NCBI GenBank assembly: GCA_036346355.1
Contig: CM070578.1
Span: 14,336,501-14,400,500 of the forward strand
Source: Rhipidocladum racemiflorum
Taxonomy: Eukaryota; Streptophyta; Magnoliopsida; Poales; Poaceae
DNA length: 64,000 bases
Reading direction: 5' to 3'
Shown: positions 54,848-64,000 of the stretch, piece after piece
Position numbering within the stretch: position 1 is the first letter of the stretch
Layout of the letters: each line of letters opens with the position of its first letter
Notes under the pieces: generated by a model
Databases searched by the model: none
What the model saw: the letters and a program-made list of their open reading frames with translations, nothing else
What the model was told of the DNA's origin: nothing
Made by a program: the position numbers and the translations under genes

Positions 54848-55080
54848 TGTTGTAAAACGAGTAGTTCACCCACGTCGAACACCGGCAATCAACGAGAACA
54901 CAAGAACAAGAGACACAAGATATAGGGTGGAGCTCTCTCTTCTTTATTGATCAATGTGTGTAAATACAATGGGAGGCACCCGGTATATATATAGCAGTCC
55001 CCTCAAGGAGAGTTCGGATTCGCCCACATATTAAGAGATAGACTCCTAACCGAATACGGTTAGGAGGTTATCTCATAACA
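54848..55080 (-). repeat. Copia LTR (3' LTR of the minus-strand element)
   Basis: On the minus strand it holds TATATATATACC (TATA region) and, further on, AATAAAGAAG (possible polyadenylation signal). It differs from 60677-60909 at AAGAACAAG/AACAACAAG and GGAGG/GTAGG. Confidence 0.92.
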
Positions 55081-55357
55081 CTTCCCCTTGGGCGAATTCC
55101 GCGTAATGCATATGTCTCATTAAAAACTCCACTCAAAAACCCAGTGGGAAAAAAGAGATGGAGAAAAGAGTACATCACACTCGCTCTCTATGTTGCATTT
55201 GTTGTCTCATTAAAAACCTTTATGTGAGAAACATCAGGAAAACTCACAAAGGAAAAAAGAGTACAACTTATGATCTTCAGGATCATGCAAAGGGATTATG
55301 GTTCAGGGTTTACTTCCTGAACTATGCAAATCTCTAAACCGCCTCATTCCAATGCCA

Positions 55358-55705
55358 TTAACATACCTTGGAAGGGGAATTTGGCAAGGATTTTGTGAAT
55401 AAATCTGCTAGATTTTCACACGACTTAATTTGCATTATTTTTATCTCACCATTCTTCTGGAGTTTGTGGGGATAAAAGAACTTAGGAGCAATATGCTTCG
55501 TGATATTGCTCTTTACATAACCCAATTGCATTTGTGCAACACAAGCATCATTATCTTCATAGATAATAGTAGGGGAATTGACGGTATTCATACCATATAA
55601 CTTCTGGACATGGTTGATTACCCGTCTTAGCCAAACATATTCCCGTGAGGCTTCCTTTATAATCTCTGAGTGACTGTACCACCACAGAGGAAAATAAAAA
55701 TCCAT
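55358..55705 (-). pseudogene. Copia RNase H fragment
   Basis: Reads EIIKEASREYVWLRRVINHV, SPTIIYEDNDACVAQMQLGY, KSNITKHIAPKFFYPHKLQK and SCENLADLFTKSLPNSP, the standard C-terminal RNase H of copia, open for 115 codons to just before the 3' LTR. The DN pair of the active-site loop (YEDND) is present. Confidence 0.85.
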
Positions 55706-55749
55706 TCTGGGATTTCCTCATGAATGCACAGGAACATTATTCCTTCAGG

Positions 55750-56484
55750 GATCATATTTCCTTTTCAGGAGGAATCTACTTAGTCGATTGTACCACATCC
55801 TTATCGACTGTCTTTAATCCGTATATGCGGTCACTACAATCATCAACTGTATTGAAAAGTTTAAGCTTACTGCCATCAATATTAAATTTCGGAACGCCAT
55901 TCCACTCATTTCAGGAGAACAGATTTCATCGTAATCAATGATGGGTCTCTGCTAAAACCCTTGTGCTACAAGCCTCGCTTTATATCTCACCACCTGGATA
56001 TTTTCATATCTCTTCAGGATGAAAAATCCATTTGATCCTACAGGGAATATTTCAGGAAATGTTCTGTCAACAGGACCAAGAACTTTCCTCTCATTTAGCG
56101 AGCGCTACCTCAATTGCTTTTTCAGGTGAACCTAGATGAGCGCTTCTGGCACTCTGCCATGGACTTTGGTTCTGGATCCAGATTTTAGCAATTTTTAGAG
56201 GCAAAATATGTCGACAATTGTAGTCTTTCTTTATATATAATTCTCCTGCATCACTCCAGGGATGTCTCTTTATCAATTTCTTCCAGCTTCTCGTGATTTC
56301 CCACAACGATGAAGTCTGGGTGTTCCGACTTCCCAGCGTTGGATTGTGCGCAAAAATATATGCTGGGGTTATCATCTTCAGGATGGATCACTTCAGGGAT
56401 GTTACCATTTTCTAGATGGCTCACTTCAGGGATTTTCTCAACATCAGGTTGAGCTTCTTCCACTATCATGGGTAGTGTTCTCAT
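55750..56484 (-). pseudogene. Copia linker and reverse transcriptase fragments
   Basis: Minus-strand patches: a linker with EEAQPDVEKIPEVSHLENGN (56484 down), IWIQNQSPWQSARSA..PEKAIEVALAK (RT entry, about 56170-56091), KVLGPVDRTFPEIFP (about 56075), and SLNLSIQLMIVVTAYI (about 55880-55830, RT catalytic area entry). Frames shift repeatedly, and the YVDD region is absent. Confidence 0.6.
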
Positions 56485-56778
56485 TTATTTGGTTCTCTAT
56501 TTCTGCGGACGTCTCCGCGAAATTGAGTCCCGTGCACCTGGAGGCCTCCCCCTCATTTTATCATGAGGGTCAAGAGTGGGTTTAATGTCCTTCTAGGATA
56601 TTTTCACTCTTTTAGGTGTATATACTGCAGGTATATGAGATCTTTCCACTATCTTATGATCAGTGAAGGTATTTGGCAGATTCTTAGCTTACTTGTTGCA
56701 GATTTATTACTTTCCGAACTTCAAGTTCGGTCTCTTTAGTGCGTGGCTCTAAGGACTCGGCATTCTTTAATGTGGTTT

Positions 56779-57072
56779 TTATCTTCCCCTAATGCCGAAA
56801 TATGTCCTTAGTACAATCAGCGTACCGAACCATGTACAGACCCTCAACTTCTGGTGAGGTCCCATGGCGGTATGCTGTGGTGGAGAGATTGGTATGTATA
56901 CAACATAACCGAATTTTCGCAGATGGGAAATACTTAATTCTCTTCCATGCACTATCTGCAACGGGGAAATTCCATTATATACAGTTGATTTGAGTTGAAT
57001 TAATATCGCAGTGTGCAACACTGCGTGGCCCCAACAACTGGTGGGTAGCCTACTATTCTGCAAAGTGGTCAA
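56779..57072 (-). pseudogene. Copia integrase C-terminal fragment
   Basis: Reads LPTSCWGHAVLHTAILIQLK, SPLQIVHGRELSISHLRKFG and VVYIPISPPQHTAMGPHQKL, the region after the catalytic core in copia integrase. The HHCC and DDE core are missing between here and gag, so an internal deletion is likely. Confidence 0.8.
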
Positions 57073-57469
57073 GCAATAAATTTTATTCCCTTAATAATGA
57101 CTCTGTAAGGTCATTCTAATGTGTGGACATTAGGTATATATCACTTCGAATTTTCTCCAGGAAATTCAGTGATTCTTATACAAGTTAGATGATAAGAAAT
57201 CTTTAGGTCTAAGGGAGTCTTTATGCTATGGCCAGCAGAATTAGTAATTATTTTATCATAATATTCAACTCAAGGTTATTGCAATGCCAACTTCAGGTTT
57301 CATAGTATACCAATAACATTTATTGCATCAGGGAAAAACATAACATAAAATATCAAATATTCTGGAAAACAATTTAATTATCACTGATAATTGCTCAACA
57401 GGAGCATAGACCAAATGTTCATGCAGGAACATAATTATTCAAACTGATGAGGCTCTTAAGGAGGCTCAA

Positions 57470-58525
57470 CTAATGGAAATGCGACATATAGCAAAAATGG
57501 TATAGGGAGACTTCCAGATCTCCATATAAGTCAAGTTCCATCTCCTGGGAAACATTGCTATCATTCTCTCCACCTTCTTGCTCAACATCTGGTAGAGCGG
57601 TGTAGTGTGTCTCAACCTTCTTTTCTTGATTCTTCTGGAATCTCCCAGTGGATTTCATGTAAAGTTCTGCCAAATGCTTTGGGGTGCGACAATTGCGTGA
57701 CCAGTGGCCAACGCAACCACACCTAAAGCATGTTTGAGAGTCGGGTGCTTTATTGGTTGGACCTTGCTTCTGGAAGGTTCCTGTACCCTTTCCCTTACCT
57801 TTCCATTGGGATTTGCCTTTTCCCTTTTGGTTTCTGTCATTTTTCCATTCATTCCCCTTGTACTTTTGGCCTTTTCCGCGGCAATGGCTATTACTAGCCT
57901 GCTGAGTGGTAGCATGTGCTTCAGACACTGCTTGACTTCCATTAGTATTTGCATGATGATTCTTCATCAGGAGTTCATCATGTTTTTCTGCTTCTAGCAG
58001 AACACTAATAAGCTCAGAGTACTTCTTGTACTTTGCATGACTATCTTGTTGTTGTAGTATCATCATGTTGGGGTGGAAAGTGCACAAAGTTTTGTCGATC
58101 TTCTCAGCTTTTCAAGAACTTTCGTTACAAAAAGTCAATTTAGCGACCAGTTTGTGCATTGCAGAATTATAAGCTGCCACAGATTTGAAATCCTGAAAGC
58201 GTAGGAGGGTCCATTCGCGTTGTGCTTCTGGCAACAACACGGATCTTTGCTGGTTGTAGCGTTCCTTCAGGGAATTCCACAATACCAACGGGTCCTCCTC
58301 CATCAAGTATTCGGCCTTCAGGTCCGAATGAAGATGGTGTCTCAGGAAATGTAAAGCGACGCATTTTGCGGGTTCAGGCACTTCGATTGCACCGGCTTCA
58401 GACCGAACAATCGCAGCTCCAAGTCCTCGAGCTGTTAGGTTGATTTTGGCATCCATTGCCCAGGTGAGGTAATTGCTGCCATCCAGGGCAAGCACAGTAA
58501 ATTCCCTTTTTGCAATGTCAGACAT
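57470..58525 (-). pseudogene. Copia gag, one stop and frame change
   Basis: ATG 58525 begins MSDIAKREFTVLALDGSNYL, the usual copia gag (UBN2-type) start. It continues YLMEEDPLVLWNSLKERYNQ and LPEAQREWTLLRFQDFKSVA, ending at a stop near 58112. The frame resumes with TLCTFHPNMMILQQQDSHAK and KYSELISVLLEAEKHDELLM. A basic linker and a CCHC knuckle, CFRCGCVGHWSRNC (about 57745-57704), precede the stop at 57470. The zinc knuckle residues are intact. Confidence 0.85.
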
Positions 58526-58579
58526 ATCCTGTATGCAAGCAATACGAGATTTTACTACAGGTAAAGTATTGTATTGCAT

Positions 58580-60650
58580 GCATCTTCATTTAATTTATAA
58601 AGTTTTGGTCTATATCTATTCAGTAGATAATTATCATACTTTTTCCAGAATTTTTCTAGTATTTTGCAATTTTTAGCATTACTAAATAACTAAAAAAATA
58701 AATTGCAACATCAATTAAACTTGGCATAAGTCTAATTTCAACTCATGTAATTCTTATTGGTTGGGAGTGAAAAACGAGTAATGAATATCTCCGTCAATTT
58801 GACTCATGGCCAGGTCAACATGCCCCTAGGGCTCACATGAGGGAGGGAGCACTTCCCGTTTCCGGGCGCCAATTAAATAACCAAGCCTCATGTGTGTTTT
58901 CCTAGACACCAATTGTCTCATATCTGTTTATTCATTACCGAAATCAAATCCCATCCACTCAAGTTCTCATAAAAGCTATATGAGAAATTCTGGAATTTTC
59001 CTAGCATTTTTCATAATTTCTGTTAATTTTCAAGCAATTTTCAGAATTACTTTACAACAGAAAAAATTGAATTTCAGCAAATATCAACATGACATAATGC
59101 TAAGGAAGATAAAACCAGATCCAAGGCATGAACAAATGTGTCCTCATAATTGTCTAGCAAATTTTCTAGATTTTCTGGAATTTTTTTTTCTAATTAATGT
59201 TCTGAATTTCTTATTCAATTTCTAAAAATAAAATAATAATAATAATAAAAATGATTAAATAAATGGGGGGGCAAAGGGGTAAATTCCCCTTGCCCCCGTG
59301 CGCCATACAAGCTGGATCCAATCCTATTTTTAATGGACTCCATGTCCATTGCAAATTGGACTTCATGTCCTGAATATGATCGACGTGGACTTCAAGTCCT
59401 TCGGTCTCACGTCCAGTTCGGTTAGGACTTGGATGTGCGCAACTGCCGAGCGACACAATCGGGCAAGTCTGGTGGCCGCACGCGGGGGAAAAAGGCTCTA
59501 GGCCTGGCGCCGGCGTTGGAGGGCTTACTGGCCGCCAGGCTCATGGCGCGCCCCAATCAACGGACGGCCGCTTTGGCTGCCAGCGTGGCGACAATGCAAG
59601 CGCTCGGCGGTGATGCGCAGCCACAGCAGGCGTTCGGCAGTGGCGCGCGGCCCCGGCAAACATGCGGCTGCGACGGCGCTTTGGTGGTGACGTGCGGCGG
59701 CAAGCGGCGCCACAAGCGGCACGGCGAGGCGGGTGGCTGGCGGCGCCGAAGCGAAACTGCGTTAAGGCGTCGGCGCGGCGCCGGTCATGGTCGAACGTCG
59801 GCCAACGAGCCATACGGCACGGTAGAAAACAGCGGCCGGCGGGGCCTTGTCACGAGGACTGCCGACGTGGCAGAGCGGCGGCGGCCGAGATTCATGCACG
59901 GCTGCTCGGCGGCAAGGTCTCGCGGCTTGGCGGCGGTTGTGGTCGGCGCACTAGGCGGGCGGCATCGCAGTGCTTCATCACAGCGTCGGAGATCGGTGGC
60001 CAGCCGGCTAGGTTCAACAATACAGATGAGTTCCCACCGCTAGTCGCCATCTAGCCGGTTGGTGGCCATGTTGCTGCCTGCTGAGCAAAACACGAGGGCG
60101 GCGATGCGACGGTGGCCTCAGAGGGACGGCCGGACCAGCGCGGCCTACGGGACCGAGTGGAGGAGCCAGTGCGGAGTTTTGGACGCGGGCACTGCCACCG
60201 GAGCACATGCATTTATCAAGACATCAAGCTTACAGGCTAGTATATACATGCATGATGCATGCATGGACTAGTAAATACACGCATGATTGCTGCATGCATG
60301 ATGCATAATGGCAAAAGGGCGTGCATTGCATGGCTACACGCGAGCCACAGCAAAGGTGTGGGCTGGTTGGCGCAGGGGTCCAGCGACGCGGTGCGAGGTC
60401 AGCAGATGAGGGCTCCAACGAAAATTCAGTGTAGGGTCGGCAGCGCGAACATCTAGCGAAATAATTCGCAGGATTTTTCGACTTACTTTCTTGATGCCGG
60501 AAGTGTTGGCTATCGCGTAGGATAGAGTCGCGTAGGACTTTTTCGGCAATCCGAGTGGATGCCGGCGTGGTGACGAGTTGATTGCAGATCGGATCGGGCG
60601 ATCAATCGCCGGTAGTAGTCGTTCGTTGTCGTCGACGATCCTTCGCTTCT
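58580..60650 (-). other. Long copia leader with a GC-rich block
   Basis: About 2.1 kb between the 5' LTR and gag. 59400-60200 is strongly GC-rich on an otherwise AT-rich element. Frames on both strands there (for example 59429-60043 plus) show no known domain. An ATGCATGC-rich short repeat lies at 60245-60310. It could be captured host sequence or a normal leader of the family. Confidence 0.45.
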
Positions 60651-60657
60651 TGCGGTA

Positions 60658-60675
60658 GAGACTCGTGCTGATAAC
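60658..60675 (-). other. Copia primer-binding site region
   Basis: On the minus strand, TTATCAGCACGAGTCTCT immediately follows the 5' LTR, in the position and style of copia primer-binding sites. The tRNA was not identified. Confidence 0.45.
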
Positions 60676-60676
60676 G

Positions 60677-60909
60677 TGTTGTAAAACGAGTAGTTCACCC
60701 ACGTCGAACACCGGCAATCAACGAGAACACAACAACAAGAGACACAAGATATAGGGTGGAGCTCTCTCTTCTTTATTGATCAATGTGTGTAAATACAATG
60801 GGAGGCACCCGGTATATATATAGCAGTCCCCTCAAGGAGAGTTCGGATTCGCCCACATATTAAGAGATAGACTCCTAACCGAATACGGTTAGTAGGTTAT
60901 CTCATAACA
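60677..60909 (-). repeat. Copia LTR (5' LTR of the minus-strand element)
   Basis: 231 of 233 positions equal the other LTR. On the minus strand it is followed by CGTTATCAGCACGAGTCTC. Confidence 0.92.
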
Positions 60910-60914
60910 AAAAT
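60910..60914. repeat. 5-bp target duplication of the copia element (right)
   Basis: AAAAT directly follows CTCATAACA. Confidence 0.9.
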
Positions 60915-61093
60915 TACCACAAAGTATGGTATTTGTTTGACATACATGTCCGAAAGGAAGCACACACGCATAAACTTGATAGAGAAGCAGTCACATACAG
61001 GTGTACGTTTGCATTTACGTAAAGTGGTTGTACACAAGCTAGTCGCGCGTGCGAGATGGATCACGCTGCCTGATCCATAAGATCAGTTATTAA

Positions 61094-61852
61094 TCACATA
61101 TCGACGGCGCACGCGGGGTTCCCAAGCAGCGGCGCCTCGGGGCCACCAGCGGCGCCGCCGCTCGCCCCCTTTCGGACGCCGACGAGCAGGTCGCAGCGCG
61201 CGTACATGGAGTGCCACCCGCTCCGGAACGGCCCGGACAGGAACCGGACGCGGCCGAGCACCACCAACCGGAGCGCCACCACGCCGAACGACACGTCCGT
61301 GGCCAGCGCCGCCGCGGTGTCGGGCGACATGGGGACAGGGGTCGCCCCGCCGCCGCCGAGCACGGGCGCCACCGTCACCGCGCTGTTCGCATCCTGCACC
61401 AGCGGCGGCATGGCCGACGGCACCGTGATGGCCTCCCCGCGGTATGCCACGTACGCCGCCAGCCTATCGTACCGCGCCGCGGACCGCCCGTTGGGGTTGC
61501 TGATGACGAGGGTGAACTGGAAAGACGCGGCCAGGGCGGTGGGCGACCCGCCCGCCGGCGCCGCGGTCGGGCTGGTGGCGTTGTAGAGAGAGTAAACGGC
61601 GACGGAGGTGACCGCGAAGGCCGGGGCGGTGGGGCGGTAGACGAGGTAGAGCACGAGCGCGGTGATCCCCGCGGCAAGGAGGATGACAAGAAGGACGAAG
61701 CAGAGCGTGCGGAGGGGGTCGGCGCCGGCGTGTTTGCGGTAGTAGCGTCCGCGGCGGAGGTCGGGCTTGAGTTCGTCGACGTGGACCGCCTTCCCGCCGA
61801 GGTGGTAGCGCTCTTCGGTTGCCTCCGGCGGGAGATGGTGGTGGTCTGCCAT
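61094..61852 (-). CDS. NDR1/HIN1-like (NHL) LEA_2 membrane protein
   Basis: Intact single-exon gene of 252 codons; ATG 61852 (MADHHHLPPEATEERYHLGG) is used because the longer frame begins at TTG. Residues 1-48 are hydrophilic and basic near the membrane (RRGRYYRKH). Residues about 49-72 are one transmembrane helix (TLCFVLLVILLAAGITALVL). The rest is an extracytoplasmic LEA_2 domain with the family motif NPN (residues 119-121) followed by RYDRLAAYVAYRGEAI. The family sits at the plasma membrane, and some members act in pathogen response; the exact role here is unknown. The gene lies on the same strand as the copia element, whose insertion site is about 180 bp past its stop. High GC with an open mirror frame on the plus strand is typical of grass single-exon genes. 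Confidence 0.85.
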   Translation of the reverse strand: MADHHHLPPEATEERYHLGGKAVHVDELKPDLRRGRYYRKHAGADPLRTLCFVLLVILLAAGITALVLYLVYRPTAPAFAVTSVAVYSLYNATSPTAAPAGGSPTALAASFQFTLVISNPNGRSAARYDRLAAYVAYRGEAITVPSAMPPLVQDANSAVTVAPVLGGGGATPVPMSPDTAAALATDVSFGVVALRLVVLGRVRFLSGPFRSGWHSMYARCDLLVGVRKGASGGAAGGPEAPLLGNPACAVDM

Positions 61853-61859
61853 GTTCAAT

Positions 61860-62255
61860 TCGTGTGCAGCTAGCTACTTCGGCCTTCTTGGGCTGCTCTT
61901 GTGCAAGTAGTACTGTATCTACGTCAATATACGTGTGTTGTGTATGAGTGAGAGAGAGAGACACGGTGGTGATCAGAGAGAGTGACGTGCGCTAGCTTAT
62001 TGGTACGTACTTTGCTGTCCGTGTGCGCGTCAGCCGCTGCATCACTTCGCGCGAGACCTCGCGTTCGGTCGGTCGGTCGGCGTTCTTTGGATCGAGCTGT
62101 AGCACTGAACTCTACAAATCTGCATCTTCTCGATCCGTATTCTACCATCCTAGCTCTCCTCTCCTCCTAAGTGCCCAACTGCCCATATAGTTTTTCTATC
62201 GGCGGGCGTTAGACTTGAGCACTGATAGAATGGTTCCCTTAGGGTCCTTAGGGTG
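61860..62255. other. Upstream region of the NHL gene
   Basis: On the minus strand there are a CT-repeat (CTCTCTCTCTCACTC, about 61946-61960) and CGTATATTGACG (about 61924-61935), which holds a weak TATA-like and a TTGAC core. No other gene seen. Confidence 0.35.
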
Positions 62256-62261
62256 TGTTTG

Positions 62262-62420
62262 GTTGGAGGTACGAGGGTGATCGGAACGGGATGGTAAAGG
62301 ATAAATTTTGATACATGCGTTTGATTGAGTGTACGGAACCATCTTATTCTCCACTTGGCTGCTCGGCGCTAATGAATGGTTCCATCTTTTGGTTCCTTTC
62401 TTCTGTGTCATCAGTTTTAT
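62262..62420. mobile_element. Tourist-like MITE candidate
   Basis: Starts GGGTGTGTTTGGTTGGAGGT and contains inverted GGAACC / GGTTCC phrases. The right end is not defined. Confidence 0.3.
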
Positions 62421-64000
62421 TTATTACAGCTAATGTGGGTTCCGAACACATCAATTAATACTGCATTAATTTTCGTAGGGCTGAATCAGAGCCGCTGAAC
62501 TGAACATGCATTCTCATAGGGGGGGGGGGGGGGAGTTAGTAAATTAATCGATCAAAAGGGACTGCATGCACGCACACAAACTCTCTTGATCGAAAGCTGG
62601 GACATGCGTGTTGAATTATTACTATAGGAAAACACCGCATGCATTCATATATATAGCTTCCAATTATCGATCGATCCCTTCAGAGTGAAGCTGTATATAC
62701 GTGCGCCTTGAAAGTTCGCGTGCCATTAATTGATTCAGGATTAGTTCGAATCTCTTTTTTCTAGTGAAAGGTTCGGCTCAAAGAGATCGCGATTGGGTAG
62801 TGCGAAGCGGAGGGGGCATCTGATGCTTCACCACAAGCTAGTGGGTTCCATAATTTTCAAGTTTCTCCAGCGTCTCTGTGTGCTCTATGGATTCCGAATT
62901 GGCATGAAGGTCTATGTTTTCTTTCAGTGAGATGGTTAATTTGGTGCTATCTTCGAAAGTGAAAAGTATAAAACCATTAATTCAAAAGAAAATAAAAGCA
63001 CAAAATCATTATCAAATTAGAGGTAAGGTAGCTGTTCTTAACAAGAGCGATATATAGTAGAAGATAATAACAAAAAAAAAATCCTTACAATTAAGAGTGT
63101 AACATCCAAGGGAGCGAAGAGTTTTGCAGCCATATCTCCCGTGGAAAAATTCCAGACTTTCGCTGCGATGGGATCTGCCATGGGAGCTGAGCTTCCCGAC
63201 TATATATGGACAAGCTCAATCTTGGCAATAGAAAGGTAGGGGAATGTCTAAAGTTCCTCTTAATGACTAATTAAATATCGGGTTTTCTAATTGTCAATTG
63301 CCTAGATATTTTTTATCTCTCGACCATCTAAAATTACACATGATCTAAGCCTAAAATTATACTGCTAAGTAATGTGTAATGTTAGTTTAGCTCTACTGTA
63401 ATTTTTAGCTCTACTGAAATTAATTGTACCATTGCATATAGATCCAAGTCCCACCGCTACAAGGGTTTGCTTGGATTGCGTGCTGGATACGACCTACCAC
63501 GTCCTCGGACTTGTATTGCCATGCAAAAATCATTAGAATTCCATACAAACCTCTAGGCATCACTTTTTGCTGGGCATGGTGCCAACCAAACCAGGCACCG
63601 GCAGAGGAGGGCGGCCGTGATCAGCTAGTTTGATTGGAGTCGCCGGCGCTCGTTTGGACTGGAGGAGGAGTGGTGCATGGTGCGCGAATCTTTAATTGGT
63701 GAGGAATTTGACTGAAATCGCAGAAGAAATTTTTTTTAGCCGGGAGTCATATAGCAAACCTGAGGAGAAAAGGGAGGAAAAACCGAAAGATTTGGGTCGG
63801 TGGAGAGCCCTGGGCGCGGCGGGCCGAGGTGGGACGGACGTGTGCCACGGTCTCAAAACTCGCGTGGCCACCGTCGCGTAGGAGAAATCGGGCGTCGGTC
63901 TCTGGGCTCTGAGCTAGGCCGAACACTAGCCGTCGGGTTCCTGCTGGGCTCTGAGCTAAAGCCCAGAGCAATCGTCGTGTTGGGCTCAAGTCCGGCTGGA
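62420..64000. other. Intergenic, no supported gene
   Basis: A G run of about 14 at 62519-62533, AT-rich DNA, and a GC-rich end with the phrase TCTGGGCTCTGAGCTA (63899) partly repeated at 63942. No coding family recognised. TATATATGG near 63200 is an isolated TATA-like site. Confidence 0.3.

Larger units (their letters stand above)
54848..60909 (-). mobile_element. 6-kb Ty1/copia retrotransposon, recent but defective
   Basis: Two 233-bp LTRs (54848-55080, 60677-60909) differ at two positions, start TGTTGTAAAA and end CTCATAACA. AAAAT duplications flank the element. Coding sequence is on the minus strand: gag (58525-57470), an integrase C-terminal piece (57072-56779), RT pieces (about 56200-55750) and RNase H (55705-55358). 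Integrase before RT is the copia order. A GC-rich leader of about 2.1 kb separates the 5' LTR (right side) from gag. Large parts of integrase and RT are missing. Confidence 0.93.

Noticed and set aside
59429..60043. 204-codon plus-strand frame in the copia leader
   Set aside because: It is antisense to the element and Arg/Gly/Ala-rich with no domain. Composition explains it.
61206..61873. Plus-strand frames of 126 and 220 codons
   Set aside because: They are antisense shadows of the NHL gene.
1..64000. tRNA, rRNA or snRNA genes
   Set aside because: I looked for cloverleaf-like and rRNA-like sequence and saw none I could support. A covariance-model scan would be decisive.

Overview
The window is nuclear DNA from a grass (Poaceae; species not determined). 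It is not bacterial or organellar: the genes have GT-AG introns and plant TATA promoters, they are sparse, and most of the sequence is nested plant transposons. These include a Mutator-like element, Ty3/gypsy and Ty1/copia LTR retrotransposons, a LINE fragment, and Stowaway, Tourist and hAT-type MITEs. The two intact host genes encode an NHL/LEA_2 membrane protein and a protein resembling the grass NPR1-interacting NRR family, which fits a monocot.

Layout. 1-1147: host intergenic DNA. 1157-16129: a 15 kb Mutator-like element (MULE) with 57-bp terminal inverted repeats (50/57 matching) and a perfect 9-bp target-site duplication TGTAACGAG. It carries a MURA-type transposase (DNA-binding domain, DDE core, SWIM finger, CCHC knuckle), a plant-mobile-domain (PMD) gene, a GRF zinc-finger gene ending in a hydrophobic helix, and a decayed second GRF-like gene. 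It also has two noncoding tandem arrays, a 172-bp unit with an internal dyad and a 188-bp unit with ten monomers. 16139-17930: LTR-like debris with a palindromic MITE. 17930-21860: a minus-strand ribosomal protein eS4 pseudogene, split by a 2.7-kb solo LTR with a perfect 5-bp duplication. 22826-23588: a large foldback of 23-bp repeats. 24-33 kb: MITEs, LTR remnants and a truncated NRR-like copy cut by a hAT-type MITE. 33764-34258: the NRR-like gene. 35-38.75 kb: MITEs, a LINE fragment and an unidentified gene fragment.

39695-50715: an 11-kb gypsy element with two LTRs and TCACC duplications, nested in an older LTR-like sequence. It has broken gag-pol, a well preserved integrase core, and an intron-containing antisense gene near the 3' end. 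Its LTRs contain 5-6 repeats of a CACGTGGC motif. 52850-53560: a ~112-bp tandem array. 54502-54761: a Stowaway MITE. 54848-60909: a recent copia element on the minus strand (LTRs differ at 2 of 233 sites, AAAAT duplications) with a defective interior. 61094-61852: the intact NHL gene. The remaining ~2 kb has no gene I can support.

The most interesting unit is the MULE: transposase, PMD and GRF genes share one element with repeated noncoding arrays. This resembles in outline the VANDAL MULEs of Arabidopsis, whose VANC proteins bind repeated noncoding motifs and undo host silencing. That parallel is inference.
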